Assembly: GCF_000687475.1 (NCBI RefSeq)
Contig: NC_057316.1
Span: 1,922,001 to 1,986,000, forward strand
Length of the DNA stretch: 64,000 nt
Source: Ustilaginoidea virens
Lineage: Eukaryota > Ascomycota > Sordariomycetes > Hypocreales > Clavicipitaceae
Reading direction: 5' to 3'
The translations under genes and the position numbers were made by a program. This document shows positions 21,106 to 33,323 of the stretch, piece after piece; the stretch's first letter is position 1; each line of letters begins with the position of its first letter. The notes beneath the pieces are model-generated. The model was not told the DNA's origin and searched no databases. It was given only the letters and a program-made list of their open reading frames with translations.

Positions 21106-23601
21106 GCTGGGGCTCGCAACACGTCGGGGGGGCGTTGATTGGGATTTGGCTTCGAGTTTCCAGGGCCAGTCAGCACCGCGTGTCGCACGCCGCGGGCGAT
21201 AATCGCGGCGGGCGATGGGAGGAGCACGAGGAGCATCGTGACGGCTGTCAACTGTCAACGGGACGGAGTCCCGGCCGTAAGTTGAGCAAGCGCGGGTCAA
21301 GACCTGCGTACTATCTCTGTATCTCTGTATCTCTGTATCCCTGTGTATCCCAAATGTCTGCTGCTTCTTTTCCTGCCCTTTTCGCTCTTTCGTCGGTTTT
21401 TAATTTATTTATGGATTTATAGATTTATGGACACATGTATGTATGTATGTATATACTGTATTCTTTTTTCCAGGAAGGCGCAAGACGAGCCCCGTCTCGT
21501 TTGGCGCCGAGTTACGCTCACGCAGCGACTCACTAGACGAGGGAGATCGAGGCTGTTGGTTGAGCTGTGAAATCCCAGCGTGCCAGCACGCGCTGGTACA
21601 TCCGACGGCTATGCGTGGAACCTTTTCCCCTATCGACTCTCAGGGGCAGCCGACCTTTTGCAACGCAAAAGCAACGCAAAAGGACCAGTCTGGCGCCTGC
21701 GTCGTTTCTTTTGCTCGGGTGGATGGATGGATGTTGGCGCAGGGCTGGCGAGGGCGGCTGAGCCAGGGATGAGAAGGCTTTATGTACAGTAGTTGGTGGG
21801 GCCACACCTAGAGCGGCGTCGCTGGTTCGCTTTTAGTCCATGTATTCCGTACGGAGTAATGGTCGGTTATATTTGACAGCGGCGACATGGGTACGCACAT
21901 GTATCAGGTCTGGGCCCTGGGCTGGCGTGGTGTGGTGCTTGGGTTCCGTCTTCATCACCCGCGCGGGCTCTGTGTCATGTGGTCTCTGCGGACGGCGGAC
22001 GGCGGACGGCGGACGGCGGACGGGGCAGGAGAAGCAGGGCTCAACCCCGTAGAGGACGCTGGACATACTTGCCGCCGCTCTGGTTTCTGGCGCCTGCTGG
22101 TCTCTGGGCAGCCCGGGCTGCCGGACTCATGATGGCAGCACTGAGCACGCACCGAGCGAACTGAAGGTTGAGTCGAGGGCAGCAACTTGACAACTTGAGC
22201 TAGACAACTTGACAGCTTGGCACGTGACAGCAGGACGCCGCCGCCCTCGACGCAAAATGCGCGGCACGCGCTAGTCCCTAGCCGACCCCGCCCTTCGGGA
22301 GCACAGCCAATCGGACGCCCTGCGGACATGCTGCCATGCGACAGAAAGGAAGGAGGCAGGGGCTGGCGGCCACCACCCCACTGCCTGCCCCCGTGCCGGT
22401 CATTCTTGGCCGCGTCCCACCATCCCACCGCCCCACCGCCCCGCCGATGGGCAGACGCCAAGCTTCTTCCCTCGTTCTTCCTCGCCCGCCCCGGCCCAGA
22501 CGTCAAGACGCAAAAGCCTCGGGTGATGGATGGGCCACGACAGAACCGCTGCACAAGACCGAATACCATACCACCAGACTACTCCTCGCCATCGCCCTCT
22601 TGAGACTTGGGCTGGGTTGCCAGCAGTGGAACGCTCGCGGCCTGTGCCATTTCATTGTCCTCGTTCCTGCGTTAGCGTTGGTGCTCTTGCCAACTCCAAG
22701 ATGGATGGCAGAATCTTGCCGCACCGCACGCCTCAGGGCCCAGACCCGTGTGCCATCCGTCTCTGCGGCCCGCTCTGAATGCAATTGTTCCTCGAGAGCT
22801 CCACCAGGCTGAAGCCAGAGACTGGGTGATGCCGATGCCGTGGCTCAGGGCAGGGGCTGGAGCACGTCGCCTCCCGCCGAGGTTCCCGTGTCCTTTGGGA
22901 TCAACAGACGAATGCGAGTATCAAGGGAAACACAAGAGTCTCTGCAAGGCTTTGAAACTTATTCTCCAACGTCTCATGGCCTCTCGCTACTGTCGAGGAA
23001 CGGGGCTTTTTTTTTTTTTTCTCTCGGGCTTGACAGACGGGCAGACGGGCAGAGGGCAGAGGGCAGAGGGCAGACGACCAGAAGGGCAGACCAGACTTGC
23101 TGCCATGCGGCCGACAGTGACCACGGCGACTGCCATCTCGACACGGTCCAGACTCTCATTGTTCCGCGCACACCTTGGCCATGTGGAGTTTCATCCGTGG
23201 TGCTAGCCGTCTCCCCAAGCCACCGCCCTCCTACTCCTAGTCTGAGGAGTCTTTCGCCGTGAGCTAGTTGATGGCCCCCAGCCCTTATGGACCGTGGCGG
23301 GTTTGCTGGCGGCTTACTTACGCATGTTTATTGTCTTTAGCAAGTCGGCCAACGTTCAACCTTGGGATGGGCTAAAGGGGAAACCCCCCGTGCGGCTCAG
23401 CTCCCAACTCATGGGCTTCAAAAGGAAGCCTCGAGCCCACACCGGCAGGTCTTGGAACTCAGGTTGCTGGTCTAACTCAGAGCATCTCGCTCGTTCCTCT
23501 GACGTACCGAACGTCGCGTACACTCGTTACTGCCTCCCAGCTGTTCTTCACTCGTTTTTTGTCTTCTCGCGACGCCTCTCCAAGTCCAGGCCACAGTCGT
23601 C
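21106..23601. other. 2.5 kb intergenic region
   Basis: No convincing gene. It contains an 8-bp ATCTCTGT array at 21312-21345, a GCGGACG array at 21988-22024, an exact TACGGAGTA at 21850-21858, and a CT-rich stretch before 23602 that is probably the GH16 leader. A 204-codon minus frame at 21955-22569 is discounted because part of it is the simple repeat. Confidence 0.4.
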
Positions 23602-25954
23602 ATGGCCCCTTCGCTCCTTTCCCTGGGCGCTTCTGCCCTTGTCCTTGCTGGCAATGCCGCCGCCGTTCAGTGGTATCTCCAGGACACATATGACTCGAGC
23701 AATTTCTTTCAAAAGTTCACCTTTGTCACGGTTAGCCAGCCATGCCTGTCTTGTTCAGCATTTGCCTCATGAGTTTGAGTTCTTGCACTACCTTGCAAAT
23801 CCATTCATCCTCGCCCGCCTAGGACGAAAGACTAATCTTGAGAGGCATACTCTAGGACGCCGATCCAAACCAAGGCTTCGTCCAGTACAGGAGCCAACGA
23901 GATGCCGTCAATCTCGGAATCGCCAGCACCGCCGGTGGCCAAGTGTCCTTGGGAGTCGACAGTTCTAGCCTCCTGACAAGTTCCTCCAACGGCCGCAGCA
24001 GCGTGCGGGTCGAGTCCAACTCGAAATTCAACCAGAACCTGATTATTGCCCGGTTCACTCACCTGCCCGAGAACAAGTGCGGCACCTGGCCCGCCTTGTA
24101 AGTATCCGCCTCGTTCCCAATGCTGAGTTCAGGTGTCCTTGCCCGAACCCCGGCCGGCCTACCGGACCTGCCGCTTCGCTCGCGGGCACGGGTCGGCTTG
24201 CTAACTGCCCTTCGCAGCTGGACTGTCGGTGACAACTGGCCACTGGACGGTGAAGTCGACCTGCTCGAAGGCTGGAACACCAACCCGTACAACAAGCCTG
24301 CTCTTCACATGGGCGACTCTGCCACCTACGGCAGCTGCACTCTCGACGGGGTCGGCCAGACAGGAACCCTCGCCACGTCAAACTGCGACAACCGGTACTC
24401 GAACCCTCCTTTCCAGTACGAAAATCAGGGATGCGTGGTCAATGACCAGGCTGGCCCCTGGGCCTCGGCAAATGGCGGCACCTGTACGTTTTATGTTTTT
24501 GAATTTTTTTGATTTTTTGATTTTTTTTTCTTCTTTTTTTTTTTCTTCCCTGTGTCGAGGGAAGCCCTCAATTCTGCCGATGCCGAAATTTTTTTTTCTA
24601 ACACCCGTGATTCGCAGTTGCTCTCGAATGGACCAAGGACTTCATCAAGGTCTTTACCTGGCCTGCCGGCTCCGCCCCTACCAGCATTGCTTCCGACTCG
24701 CCCGACTCTTCCACCTGGGGTTTGCCAGTTGTGTACCTGAAGGCTTCCCAATGCAACATTGACAGGATCTTCAAGAACCAGCGGATAATCCTCGACATTG
24801 CGCTGTGCGGCAACCCGGTTGACCGCCCGGGTATCTGGGACCAGTGCCAGCGGCTGACCGGCAGCACTTGCGCCGACTATGTTCGCAACAACCCGAGAGA
24901 CTTTAGCAACGTGTACTTCAAGGTTCAGGATATCCGCATATTCAGCCAGAACTCACAGACCAGCAGTTCCACGACCTCGACTACCTCCTCTGTCTCGGCT
25001 TCTTCGGCCTCGTCTTCGGCCTCGTCCTCGGCTTCTGCGGGCACCAGCTCTTCGCCCTCCTTCTCCGCCCAGTTCCGCAACAGCACCGCCACTGGCAGCA
25101 ACACGGCCTCGACCTCTGCAGCCGCTCCTACAACCTCCTCCTCCCAGCCCGCTGGCCCTACTGCATCCGGGTCCGGCAGCTCCATCTCCATCCTCAGCGG
25201 TCCCGTCAGCTCCGGGTCTGCCACGCCTCTGACCACCTCGACCGTGTACGCCACCTCCACCTACACCATCACCAGCTGCGCACCCACCGTCACCAACTGT
25301 CCCGTCGGCAAGGTCACCACCGTCACCATCCCCTTGTACACAACCGTGTGCCCCGTCTCCGGGAAGAAGGACGCTTCTGCCACGCAGCCTGCCGGCATGT
25401 TTGTCGAAGCGTCTGCTTCGGCGCCTGCGCCTGCGCCCGCGCCCGCCACCACCATCACCACCCGGGTGACCAGGACCTACACCGTCACCAGCTGCGCCCC
25501 CACCGTCACCAACTGCCCCCTCGGCAAGGTCACCACCGAAGTCTACACGACGACGTACTGCCCCGGTGAACAGACTGGTGCCTCGGCCGGATCCATGGGC
25601 GGCTTCACCCAGACTCTCCTCTCCCCAGCGGCGTCGACCGGCGTCTCGGCCGGGTCCATGAGCGGCTTTACCCAGACTCTCCTCTCCCCGGCGGCGTCGA
25701 CCGGCGTGCCGACCGGATCCGCGGGCGGCTTCACCCCGGCGGCGGTGACCACCGCTCTCTACGAAGCCAACACTGCGGTGCCCCAACCGCCCGTGCCTAG
25801 CAACCTCAACAGCACCAGCGCCAGCACCAGCGCCGCGACGAGCGGCAGCAACTGCCCCGGGCCCATCTGCCCCATTTCCGCCGCCAGCAGTCTCTCCAAA
25901 CACGGCGTGAGCGCCTTCGCCCTCCTTGCTGCCATTGCGGCCATGGTGCTGTAA
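23602..25954 (+). CDS. GPI-anchored GH16 beta-glucanase-type protein
   Basis: Exons 23602-23730, 23856-24097, 24218-24483 and 24618-25954 give 657 residues; introns 125, 120 and 134 bp, frame kept throughout. Residues 1-21 are a secretion signal (LLSLGASALVLAG). The catalytic domain spans about 22-320: FVQYRSQRDAV, ENKCGTWPAFWTVGDNWP and the GH16 active-site motif GEVDLLEG with E136, D138 and E141 in the E-x-D-x-x-E arrangement. GH16 enzymes act on beta-1,3/1,4-glucans in the cell wall or substrate; wall remodelling is the likely role. From about 324 the chain is Ser/Thr-rich with two copies of a SCAPTVTNCP cassette and three of GGFT.....LLSPAAS-type, ending in a hydrophobic tail (FALLAAIAAMVL) fitting GPI attachment. 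Convergent with MED1. Confidence 0.92.
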
Positions 25955-26762
25955 GGTCGTTTAAAAACGGGCATGTCCTTGCCATTGAGCTTCCCACTTT
26001 TGCAGCCCAGGCTGGGGAAATGACGCAAAGCTTTTCTCTCTTTTAATTTCATTTCTTTTCTTTTTTTTTCTTTTTTTTTCTCTCTTATGAAACGACGACG
26101 GCGAACTCGTTGGCTTCACTATATCCCACGCTTGCTTTGTTGTACCTTGTCTCTCTGCACAAAAAGCCAAAGGTTCATGGTGAAACACGCACATATTTTT
26201 TTTCTTTTTTCCCTTTGTCATTTTCTAATCATACCACGAGAGATGCAGTAGCGGGGTGGTGGGATGGGTAGGGAGGAAAGGCGGTCCCAGGTAAAAAGCG
26301 CGTATATATGTATATACATATATATCTATATATACATGGCGGATTCGCTGCCCGTGCGGGCGTGATGTGAAGTGAAGCTTACTGGGCAGAAATGCCACGC
26401 CACGATTAAGGCGGGCATTCCGTGTGACGGCGTGCTGTGCTATTTCTCATGCAAAGAGAGGCGTCAAGTAAAACATGGCCATTGTGGATGCCAAACCTTT
26501 GCATTGCTTGCTCGTCTTGCATGCCTTGGGGCCTGGGTAGTCTTGCCCTGGTGCAGGCACATAATGTAGACCAGACTTGAACTGCTGCAATGGCTTGCAA
26601 TCTATTGATTCAACAGAGCACATGCAGCTTTTGGTGGATCAACGCCCCAGCACCGGGCATCTTACATGCACTCTGTTTCCCTTACCCCCTACAGAGGAAA
26701 TTTTCAAAGAGGATGCGATGAAAAAAAAAGAAAAAGAAAAAGAAAAATCACAAGACGCCATC
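25955..26762. other. convergent 3' flanks of the GH16 and MED1 genes
   Basis: T-rich and A-rich polyadenylation-type sequence at 26040-26080 and 26724-26748, and a TATA/CATA-rich palindromic stretch at 26300-26338. No gene is seen. Confidence 0.6.
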
Positions 26763-28599
26763 TCATAACCTCGAGCGGATCCATTCCGCCCACTTGCACA
26801 GGTCCTCCATGTGCTCGAGCACCTTGCCCATCTTCTCCCGCGTAACGTCCTTTCGCGCCGACACGCGGTGCAGGATGTTCTCGTCGACAACGTCCACCAC
26901 GCCGCCTTCCAGGATCTTGAGGGAGACGTTGGCGGTCGCAGCGCCCATGGGGAAAACGACCTGGAGGTGCGGCACGGGGTGAACCCACAGGATGACGTCT
27001 AGGTTTGCGGAGTCGTCGGGCCCGTCGGCGGCCGTCTCCTGCGCCTGCGCCCGCGCTGGCTCGCCGCTGCCGCTCACAAACGCGGATAGCTGGTCCTTTG
27101 TGGTGGCGTCGGACGCGGCGGGAGGCGGGTCGGAGGGCGTGGTGCTGGAGCCGAAGCTGTTCTCGAGGAGGATCGCCAGGAAGGCGTGCTGCCGCAGCAG
27201 GGGCAGCATGTCGAGGAGCTGCCGGGGGTGCGAAAAGGGCATCTCGTGCACGGTCTGCGAGTAGATGGGCTTGTAGACGAAGAGGGTGTTGCGGTGGTGC
27301 TTGACCCGCGCGACGTGGTGCCGGTCAAAGACGCGGACTCGGCGGCGGCGGCAGATGGCTCGGGACTCGCTGGGATCGACCTTGGCGCCGGACGGGAAGG
27401 GGAAGAGGAGGCTGTCATAGGTTGGGGGCCACGCGGGCTGGCCGCGCTGCTGGCCCATGTCGCTGTGGGGGTTGGGCGGGTTGACGCTGGCGTACATGTA
27501 GAGCCGGGCCCAGTCGTTCTGGGGAAGAACCACGGGCGGGTCGAAGGTGACGGTGAACATGACCCGGGGCACCCGCGTCGTGGAGAGGTCGGGCTGCAGC
27601 AGGTCCATGCCGGCGTCCTTGTTGTCGTCGGACTGCGGCAGCGACACGTTTTCCGGCTCCTGCCAGTCCAGGACCGTCTTGGCCGGCCCGGCTGCGGCGT
27701 CCTCCTTGGTGATGTCTTTCGAGAGCCAGTTGTCCGACACCCGCACCGGGGGCACTCCGCTGCCATCCAGCGGCGCACATCCCAAGAGGAGAGACCAGAC
27801 CCTGTCGCTGTCCCTGTCGCTGTCCCTGCCGCTGTCCCCGTCCTTCTTGGCAGCAGACAGGGTAGGCTCGTCAGCAGGCGGCACCGCAAACCTGCGCTCT
27901 TTCCAATACTGTATGGCAAGGCCGACCGTGCCTCTCTCGTGCATCACCGGCCTGCCGTGTCTCGAGCACATGGCCATGTCGGACAGGTAGTGGTCGGGTT
28001 TCCCCTTTGCCGCCTGCTCGTCGCGCAGCTTGGACATGTCCCACTGGTACAGCCTCTCCAAGCTGGCGTAGATGCCGGCCAGGGCTTCGTGGCAATCCAG
28101 ACCCGGCACGATGCTGAGCTTATCCAGGCCGGCCAGACGCTCGAAATTCGAGGCAAAGCTACGAAGCGACTTGGTCAGGGGGCTCTGCCCCGGGGCCAGG
28201 GTCAGGTCCTGCAGCAGGATCCGGCCCGCAGCGTCCATGTGCCTGGACACGGACGGGGCGGAGCCGTGGTAGGAGAGCGTCACGCTCTGGACGATGTTGT
28301 TGTCCAGCACGATGTCGAGGGCGACGGCCGATCCGGCAATGGCCAGCGTCCTCGTCTTGCGTCCGCCGGGCGTCCGCTGCTCCTCGGACAGCAGCTCAAG
28401 GCCAATCTGCTGCGCTAGGCGCTCCAAGCCGGCCTCGCTTACGAGCCCGCGACTGGCCTGCGAGGGATGGTCAGCATCAGCCCCCGCCTCGGCGGTCTTG
28501 CTTGGGAAAACACGGCACCAACGCTCAGGATCTTCAGTATGGTGTCGAGCCGCTTGAGCTTGTCGTCTTCGTTGGCGAGCGCGGCGCCGATGGCATCCA

Positions 28600-28633
<34 letters not shown>

Positions 28634-28924
28634 ATTGTCCAGCGCAATGTCGAAGCCGGCCCCCATGCCCAGAGCGCCCATGGCGGCCGCGGTGGAAGGG
28701 CTGTCAAAGTTGAAGGCCCCCATGGCGGCCGAGTGGCCCAGCAGGCTGGACGTGGCGGGCGATTTCTTGACCTGCTGCGGGGAGGATTTCGGGCCGCGCG
28801 GGGAGAAGGCGGCCTGGGCGGCGTTGGAGAAGGGAGTGGACACGGGAGGGGTGGCGGCCGCGAACTGCGACGGAGTGCGTCCCTGCTGTGAGGGCGCGTG
28901 CTTCATGGGCGTCGGGGTGGCCAT
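26763..28924 (-). CDS. MED1: Mediator of RNA polymerase II transcription subunit 1
   Basis: Exon 1 is 28924-28523 and exon 2 is 28457-26763 on the minus strand; the 65-bp intron (donor GTTGGT, branch GCTGAC, acceptor CTCGCAG) is in phase 0. The 698-residue product starts with a Ser/Pro/Ala-rich tail, then LANEDDKLKRLDTILKIL, and across the junction GLVSEAGLERLAQQIGLE, the opening of the fungal Med1 domain. Further Med1 features are VALDIVLDNNIVQSVTLSY, a GLDCHEALAGIYASLERLYQWDM block and a C-terminal region after a variable middle. Med1 is part of the Mediator middle module linking activators to RNA polymerase II. It shares a 614-bp divergent promoter region with the RRM-like gene at 29539. 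Strong open frames on the opposite strand (27186-28418) are GC-driven shadows. Confidence 0.92.
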
Positions 28925-29538
28925 GGCGAGTGGTGATGCTGAAGTCTCGAGCGGGCAGGCGGGCGGGAGGATGACGATGCGAGCGCGAGCCGGGAAGTGT
29001 CGTGCGGGAGAAGAAGGTCGAGCAGGCGCGGAGGCTTAAGCAGGGGGGAGGGGAGGCACTCGGCCTGGCTGAGTTGCGTTGCTATTTCCCGTGGAGCTGG
29101 AATGTTGCGACGGACGGTGACATGACGCGTGCAGGGGGAGGAGGAGGAGTTGTCGCGTAGCAAAAGATCATGGCGCAGCGGATGTGGGATGGGATTGGAG
29201 GATCGAGGTTGGATCGAGGTTGGAGGTTTTATGGTTGGCGGTTTTGGCCTGGTTGGTTTACTCCAGGCGGGCCGCTCCAATGGCTTGTCGGCCGGCCGCT
29301 GCAGGGCTCGTCGGCAGCTGTCGCGGGCAGCTGTTGCTGGCAGCTGCGAGTCGACTGGCAGCCGGCTCGCCCCACCCGCGACTCTATGGCGACACCCTTT
29401 CATCACCCAGCTCACCCAGTTCATGACTTCAAGTGAAATCTCAAGACCTCAAGCTGCTCACTCCAGGCCGTCTTGTCCCAGTCGAAAAGCTGCCCCCAAT
29501 CTTCCGACTGCTCCCTCCCTCTGCACGCACTTTCCATC
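28925..29538. promoter_or_regulatory. divergent promoter region, MED1 / RRM-like gene
   Basis: 614 bp separate the two start codons, so regulatory sequence is probably shared. Contents include G-rich blocks and short repeats (GGAGGATCGAGGTTGGATCGAGGTTGG-like at 29203-29226). No TATA box is obvious. Confidence 0.5.
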
Positions 29539-30319
29539 ATGTCCTCGGCAGCAAGCCTCGCCAGGCAGTCCCTCCCCCAGCGAACCATCCGTGTGCTTGT
29601 TTCCCCCATGCCCTTGACCTTTGCTGAACGCCGCTCCGTCCTGCAAGTTCTGGAACAGTACGGGCCCATTGAAACCTTCAAGATGGCTCCGGTATGGCTC
29701 TCCTCGTCGTTGGCGGGCTTCAAAAGGAACTGGCAAGCGAGCGGCCAAACATGTCTGACCACTGACTGGCCTTGGGCGTTCGCAGGACCTTTATGCAAAT
29801 TTTGTTTCCGTCACCCAAAAAGCCGCCACGGCAAGCCAGCTGGTTGCGTCCAGCCCCCTCGTCTACCACATACCCATCCCTCGCATCGACACCAACGTCC
29901 TCCTCGCCGACTTGGAAGACACCCAAGGCATCCGCCGGTTCGACCGTCAGCAGCCTTCCGTCACGACTCCTCCTGCGGAATCAGCCGCCACGGAACGCGC
30001 GTTTTCCTCGCCCGACGAGTCGGCGCCTCCTCAAGGGCAGAAACAGTTCAAGCTGCACATTTACCCGGCGCCCGACTACTCGCACAAATTCGCCATGTCC
30101 AACTCGCCGCTGCAAGAGTCTTGGCCTGGCGCCTATCTCAAGGACAAGTCCTTCATGGCAGCCGCCCTGAAACAGTCGCTGCCTCGGAATATGCCGTCCA
30201 AGGGATTGGCGCACTGGCTGGTCAACATGGGCAACAACTACAGCTGCAAATCCGACCGCTTGCAATTGAAGAGCTGGCTCCCTAGCAAAATGAAGGAATC
30301 GAAACGCACTGACGGATAA
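29539..30319 (+). CDS. small conserved fungal protein with RRM-like N-terminus
   Basis: Exons 29539-29691 and 29786-30319 (intron 94 bp, donor GTATGG, acceptor TTCGCAG, phase 0) give 228 residues. RTIRVLVSPMPLTFAERRSV, LEQYGPIETFKM and DLYANFVSVTQKAAT read as beta-alpha-beta units of a degenerate RNA-recognition fold (about 15-75). A Ser/Pro-rich linker leads to a C-terminal half with HIYPAPDYSHK and SLPRNMPSKGLAHWLVNMG. The basic, acid-free first 15 residues could target mitochondria. I recognise the general type (conserved in Sordariomycetes, unnamed) but not a function; RNA binding is inference. Confidence 0.75.
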
Positions 30320-31806
30320 AAGGCACCCGTTGCGCCATCGTCCGAGACGGCACATGGCAACGAGTGCACAGAGACAGTCCCGTCCCTCTGCTGCTGAACA
30401 AGTAGCCGCCAGGGCTTCTAAGCGACACGACTTGTCGAAATAGTTTTGCCAATCCATACGCGGCGCCGCTGAAAGCATCTCGAATGACTGGGCCAGCATT
30501 ACCAAGTTCGGGGGGGAGGGGGGGGGGGGGGGGCAAAACGATTGGGCAATCCATGCTCGACCAGGTTAAGACAAGCATCGGGATCTGCATTGGCTGAGCT
30601 GATGGACCAAGCTCTTCACCCTCGTGCTTACGGACTCATTGTCCCCATTAGCTGACAACTGGCTGAGGAGACAAGGTTGAGGTACCAAGTTTAGGCACCA
30701 GAGCTGCCCACACTAATTCCAGCACCGATCCGCTCTCGGGTTAGTTAGATTTGTCCGTGTGTTGCAAAACCAGTGAGGGGGAACCAGACTTTCTAAGCAC
30801 GCTCAAGCGGTAACTCACCGGCAACAAACTATGACGAATGGCTTGCAGGCACAGAGATGGTTTCCCACAAGGGCGACACAGCCACAGGCTTGGTGGGATG
30901 GGCTTCTTCTGCATGGACAGGGGGGTGGTCCTTGGATGCGCAGCGCGGCGCAGCTCCTCAGGTCCGGACTTGACGCCATCGTGCAACTATCTGTATTCGC
31001 GCAGCGCACGGCACACGGCTCCTTGCCAGAGGCCCAAAGCTCGGTCGACGCCAGCACTCATGACTCCTCCCTTTAGCCTGCCCCGTCTAGTCGCTTCAAG
31101 CTTCAATGGGCCCCTCGCCATGCCCAGCTAGTCGTGGTCCGTCATCTCATTCACTAGGCACCAGCAAGCACCAGCCTGCATATTGTCGTGGCGTTGGCTC
31201 AAATCAGGGCACGGATGGCGTGGATCCACTTGAAGCTCTCGTCTGACCTCATCGACCTCATCCTTGCAAGCCAAGCCACCCCCGAGAGCTGCGTCACGTC
31301 AACTACTGGCAATCCGGCACCAGCCCGCGCGCATTGCGATCCTGTACCAGGGATCCAGCCAGGGACGGACGGACTTGGCTTGGACTGGGTCAAGTAGTAA
31401 CCCCAGCCAAGTGCGGTCCCAGCGCCAAGTCAAAGATCATGACAGCCCAAGAGCACCCGATCCGATCAACAGGGAGGCACAGGTTGATCAGAAGAAGCCG
31501 TTGATTTATATCATGTGCCCGTCAGCTTCCCGCCCCCTCTCCCTCCCACCAACCGAGATTTCCTCCCTTTATCCCTGTTTCGCTGTTTGCAAAGTGAAAA
31601 TCGAGTCTGTTCAGACCGTCTCTGCGCAACCCCCAAACCAGCCTGTACTCTCGGTGCTGCGTCTGTAAAACCGCATCTCCGTCTCGCGTCGTCGTCGTCG
31701 TCGTCAGAGCCCGAAAACATCCGTTCTGCGCAGCCTCGCATCACTGTCTCCAATTGAAGAACCCTTTCTTTTTTTGTCCCTTTTTCTTCTTCTTTTTCTT
31801 TTCAAG
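30320..31806. other. intergenic, upstream of the SUR7/PalI-type gene
   Basis: No gene seen. A G7-A-G16 tract lies at 30510-30533. A CGT microsatellite at about 31685-31706 and pyrimidine-rich sequence at 31760-31800 precede the next start codon. Confidence 0.5.
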
Positions 31807-32600
31807 ATGGGATTCGGCAGTTTCGTCCACCACATTGGCACATTCTTCTTGTTTGTGGCCGTGGTCCTGCTCATCGTAGTGGACATTACGGCCCCCGTGG
31901 TCAATCACCTGTCCATCATGAAGGTCGACCTCGGCATGAACACAGCGTCCGCCGACCAGGTGACGTTTGGCACGTTCGGGTACTGCGTCCGCGGCATCAG
32001 GTACGTCTAAAAACATCGTCCTTCCCCCCCTCCTCCCCTTCCAGGGCAGAAGAAAGCGCAGAGGACCGCCCCGGCTCGGCTAACCCGGCCGTTGTCGACA
32101 GCGGAGGCTCCGACAGCTGCACGCACTCCCGGATCGGCTACGACCCGGCCGGGCTGATGCGCAGCCTCGACGGCACCGACTTCAGCGGCGCGTCCGCCAG
32201 CACGGCCAAGGGCCTGACCCGAGTCATGGTCCTGCACCCCGTCGCCACGGGCCTGTGCTTCATCGCCCTGGTGCTCTGCGCGGCCAGCGGCATCATCGGC
32301 TCCTTTGTGGGCTCGCTCGTGTCGCTGCTCGCGTTTGTCGTGACCCTCGTGGCCATGATCTGCGACTTTATCGCCTTTGGCATCGTCAAGAGGCACGTCA
32401 ACGACCAGGGCGTCAGCACCGCCCGCTGGGGCTCCGGCATCTGGCTCATCCTCGCGTCCGCCATCTTCACCCTCGTCGGCTCCGCCGTCGTCTTCGTCAC
32501 CTGCTGCTGCGCCCGCAAGAAGACGCCCGAGCGCCAAAAGGAGTCGTGGAACAACAAGGCGCCCGCCGCCGCGGGGGGCCGCCGCCGCCGCTTCTGGTAG
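31807..32600 (+). CDS. SUR7/PalI (Rim9-like) family four-helix membrane protein
   Basis: Exons 31807-32000 and 32102-32600 (intron 101 bp, donor GTACGT, branch GGCTAAC, acceptor CGACAG) give 230 residues. The first hydrophobic helix (HIGTFFLFVAVVLLIVVDI) is followed by an extracellular loop with FGTFGYCVRG and a SGGSDSCTHSRIGYD cysteine pair, typical of the claudin-like SUR7/PalI group. Three more helices lie at about 135-160, 165-188 and 205-225. The tail is short and very basic (RRRRFW). Family members sit in the plasma membrane at eisosome-like patches or act in ambient pH sensing (PalI/Rim9); this one lacks the long cytosolic tail of true PalI, so the pH role is uncertain. Confidence 0.85.
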
Positions 32601-33121
32601 CCGGGATTTTTCTCTCCTGGCTGGCTGCGCGCGCCGACACGTCGGTTGGTTATCTTTTGAGCGACGGGAAAGCAGCCTGTTTATTAATTAATGTCTAATT
32701 ATGATGCCTGCTGTTTTCTCCCTTTTCTTCCCTTTTTTCTCTCCTTCTTTCCTTTTTTCTCCTTTTCTTTTCTTTTCTTTTCTTTTCTTTTCTCTTCTTT
32801 TTTTTATCCGGTTTCAGCAGCGTGGGATGACGGCCGCAGGGGGTAATGCCATGCATGATGCGACACGACGCTAGGATGCAACAGGTGCGTGATGAGAGTC
32901 GGGCCGACTTGGTTCATGACGGGGTCGTCAGGAAAGACGGGATACACTCAACTACATATGTACCGAGAGTGCAAGGATAGCGATCCTCTCCAAATCTAGT
33001 TTGGCACTCTGCGCCTGCAAGGGCCGATTAAGTAGCCCGACTGATGGTTTATTCCGAATAGACTTGACTGAACAGGTGGCTCGTACTATGCTTTACGTGA
33101 CCTGCTAGACAGGCAGGCGGG

Positions 33122-33157
<36 letters not shown>

Positions 33158-33323
33158 CGGGCAATTGGAAGGAGCCAAGGCGTTGCCATTGCACTAGAAT
33201 GACGAAACTAGGAAGCAATTCCACCTGTCAGGAAAAAAGACAAAGCCAAACAGCCTGTTCTTTATGAGCCCTCGTACGGGGACATGCATTTTTGCACCGT
33301 ATCCAGGAGATGGCCCAGCCGAC
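32601..33323. other. intergenic with CT-rich and GGCA repeats
   Basis: A CTTTT-type tract at about 32715-32805 probably belongs to the 3' flank of the SUR7/PalI-type gene. A GGCA microsatellite occupies 33108-33162. No gene is seen. Confidence 0.6.
33108..33162. repeat. GGCA tetranucleotide microsatellite
   Basis: About 13 units, interrupted by single-base changes near both ends. Confidence 0.85.

Noticed and set aside
21955..22569. 204-codon minus-strand frame
   Set aside because: Partly made of the GCGGACG simple repeat; the remainder has no protein-like pattern.
27186..28418. 410-codon plus-strand frame opposite MED1
   Set aside because: Antisense shadow of the GC-rich MED1 coding sequence; MED1 has clear family motifs and an intron, this frame has neither.
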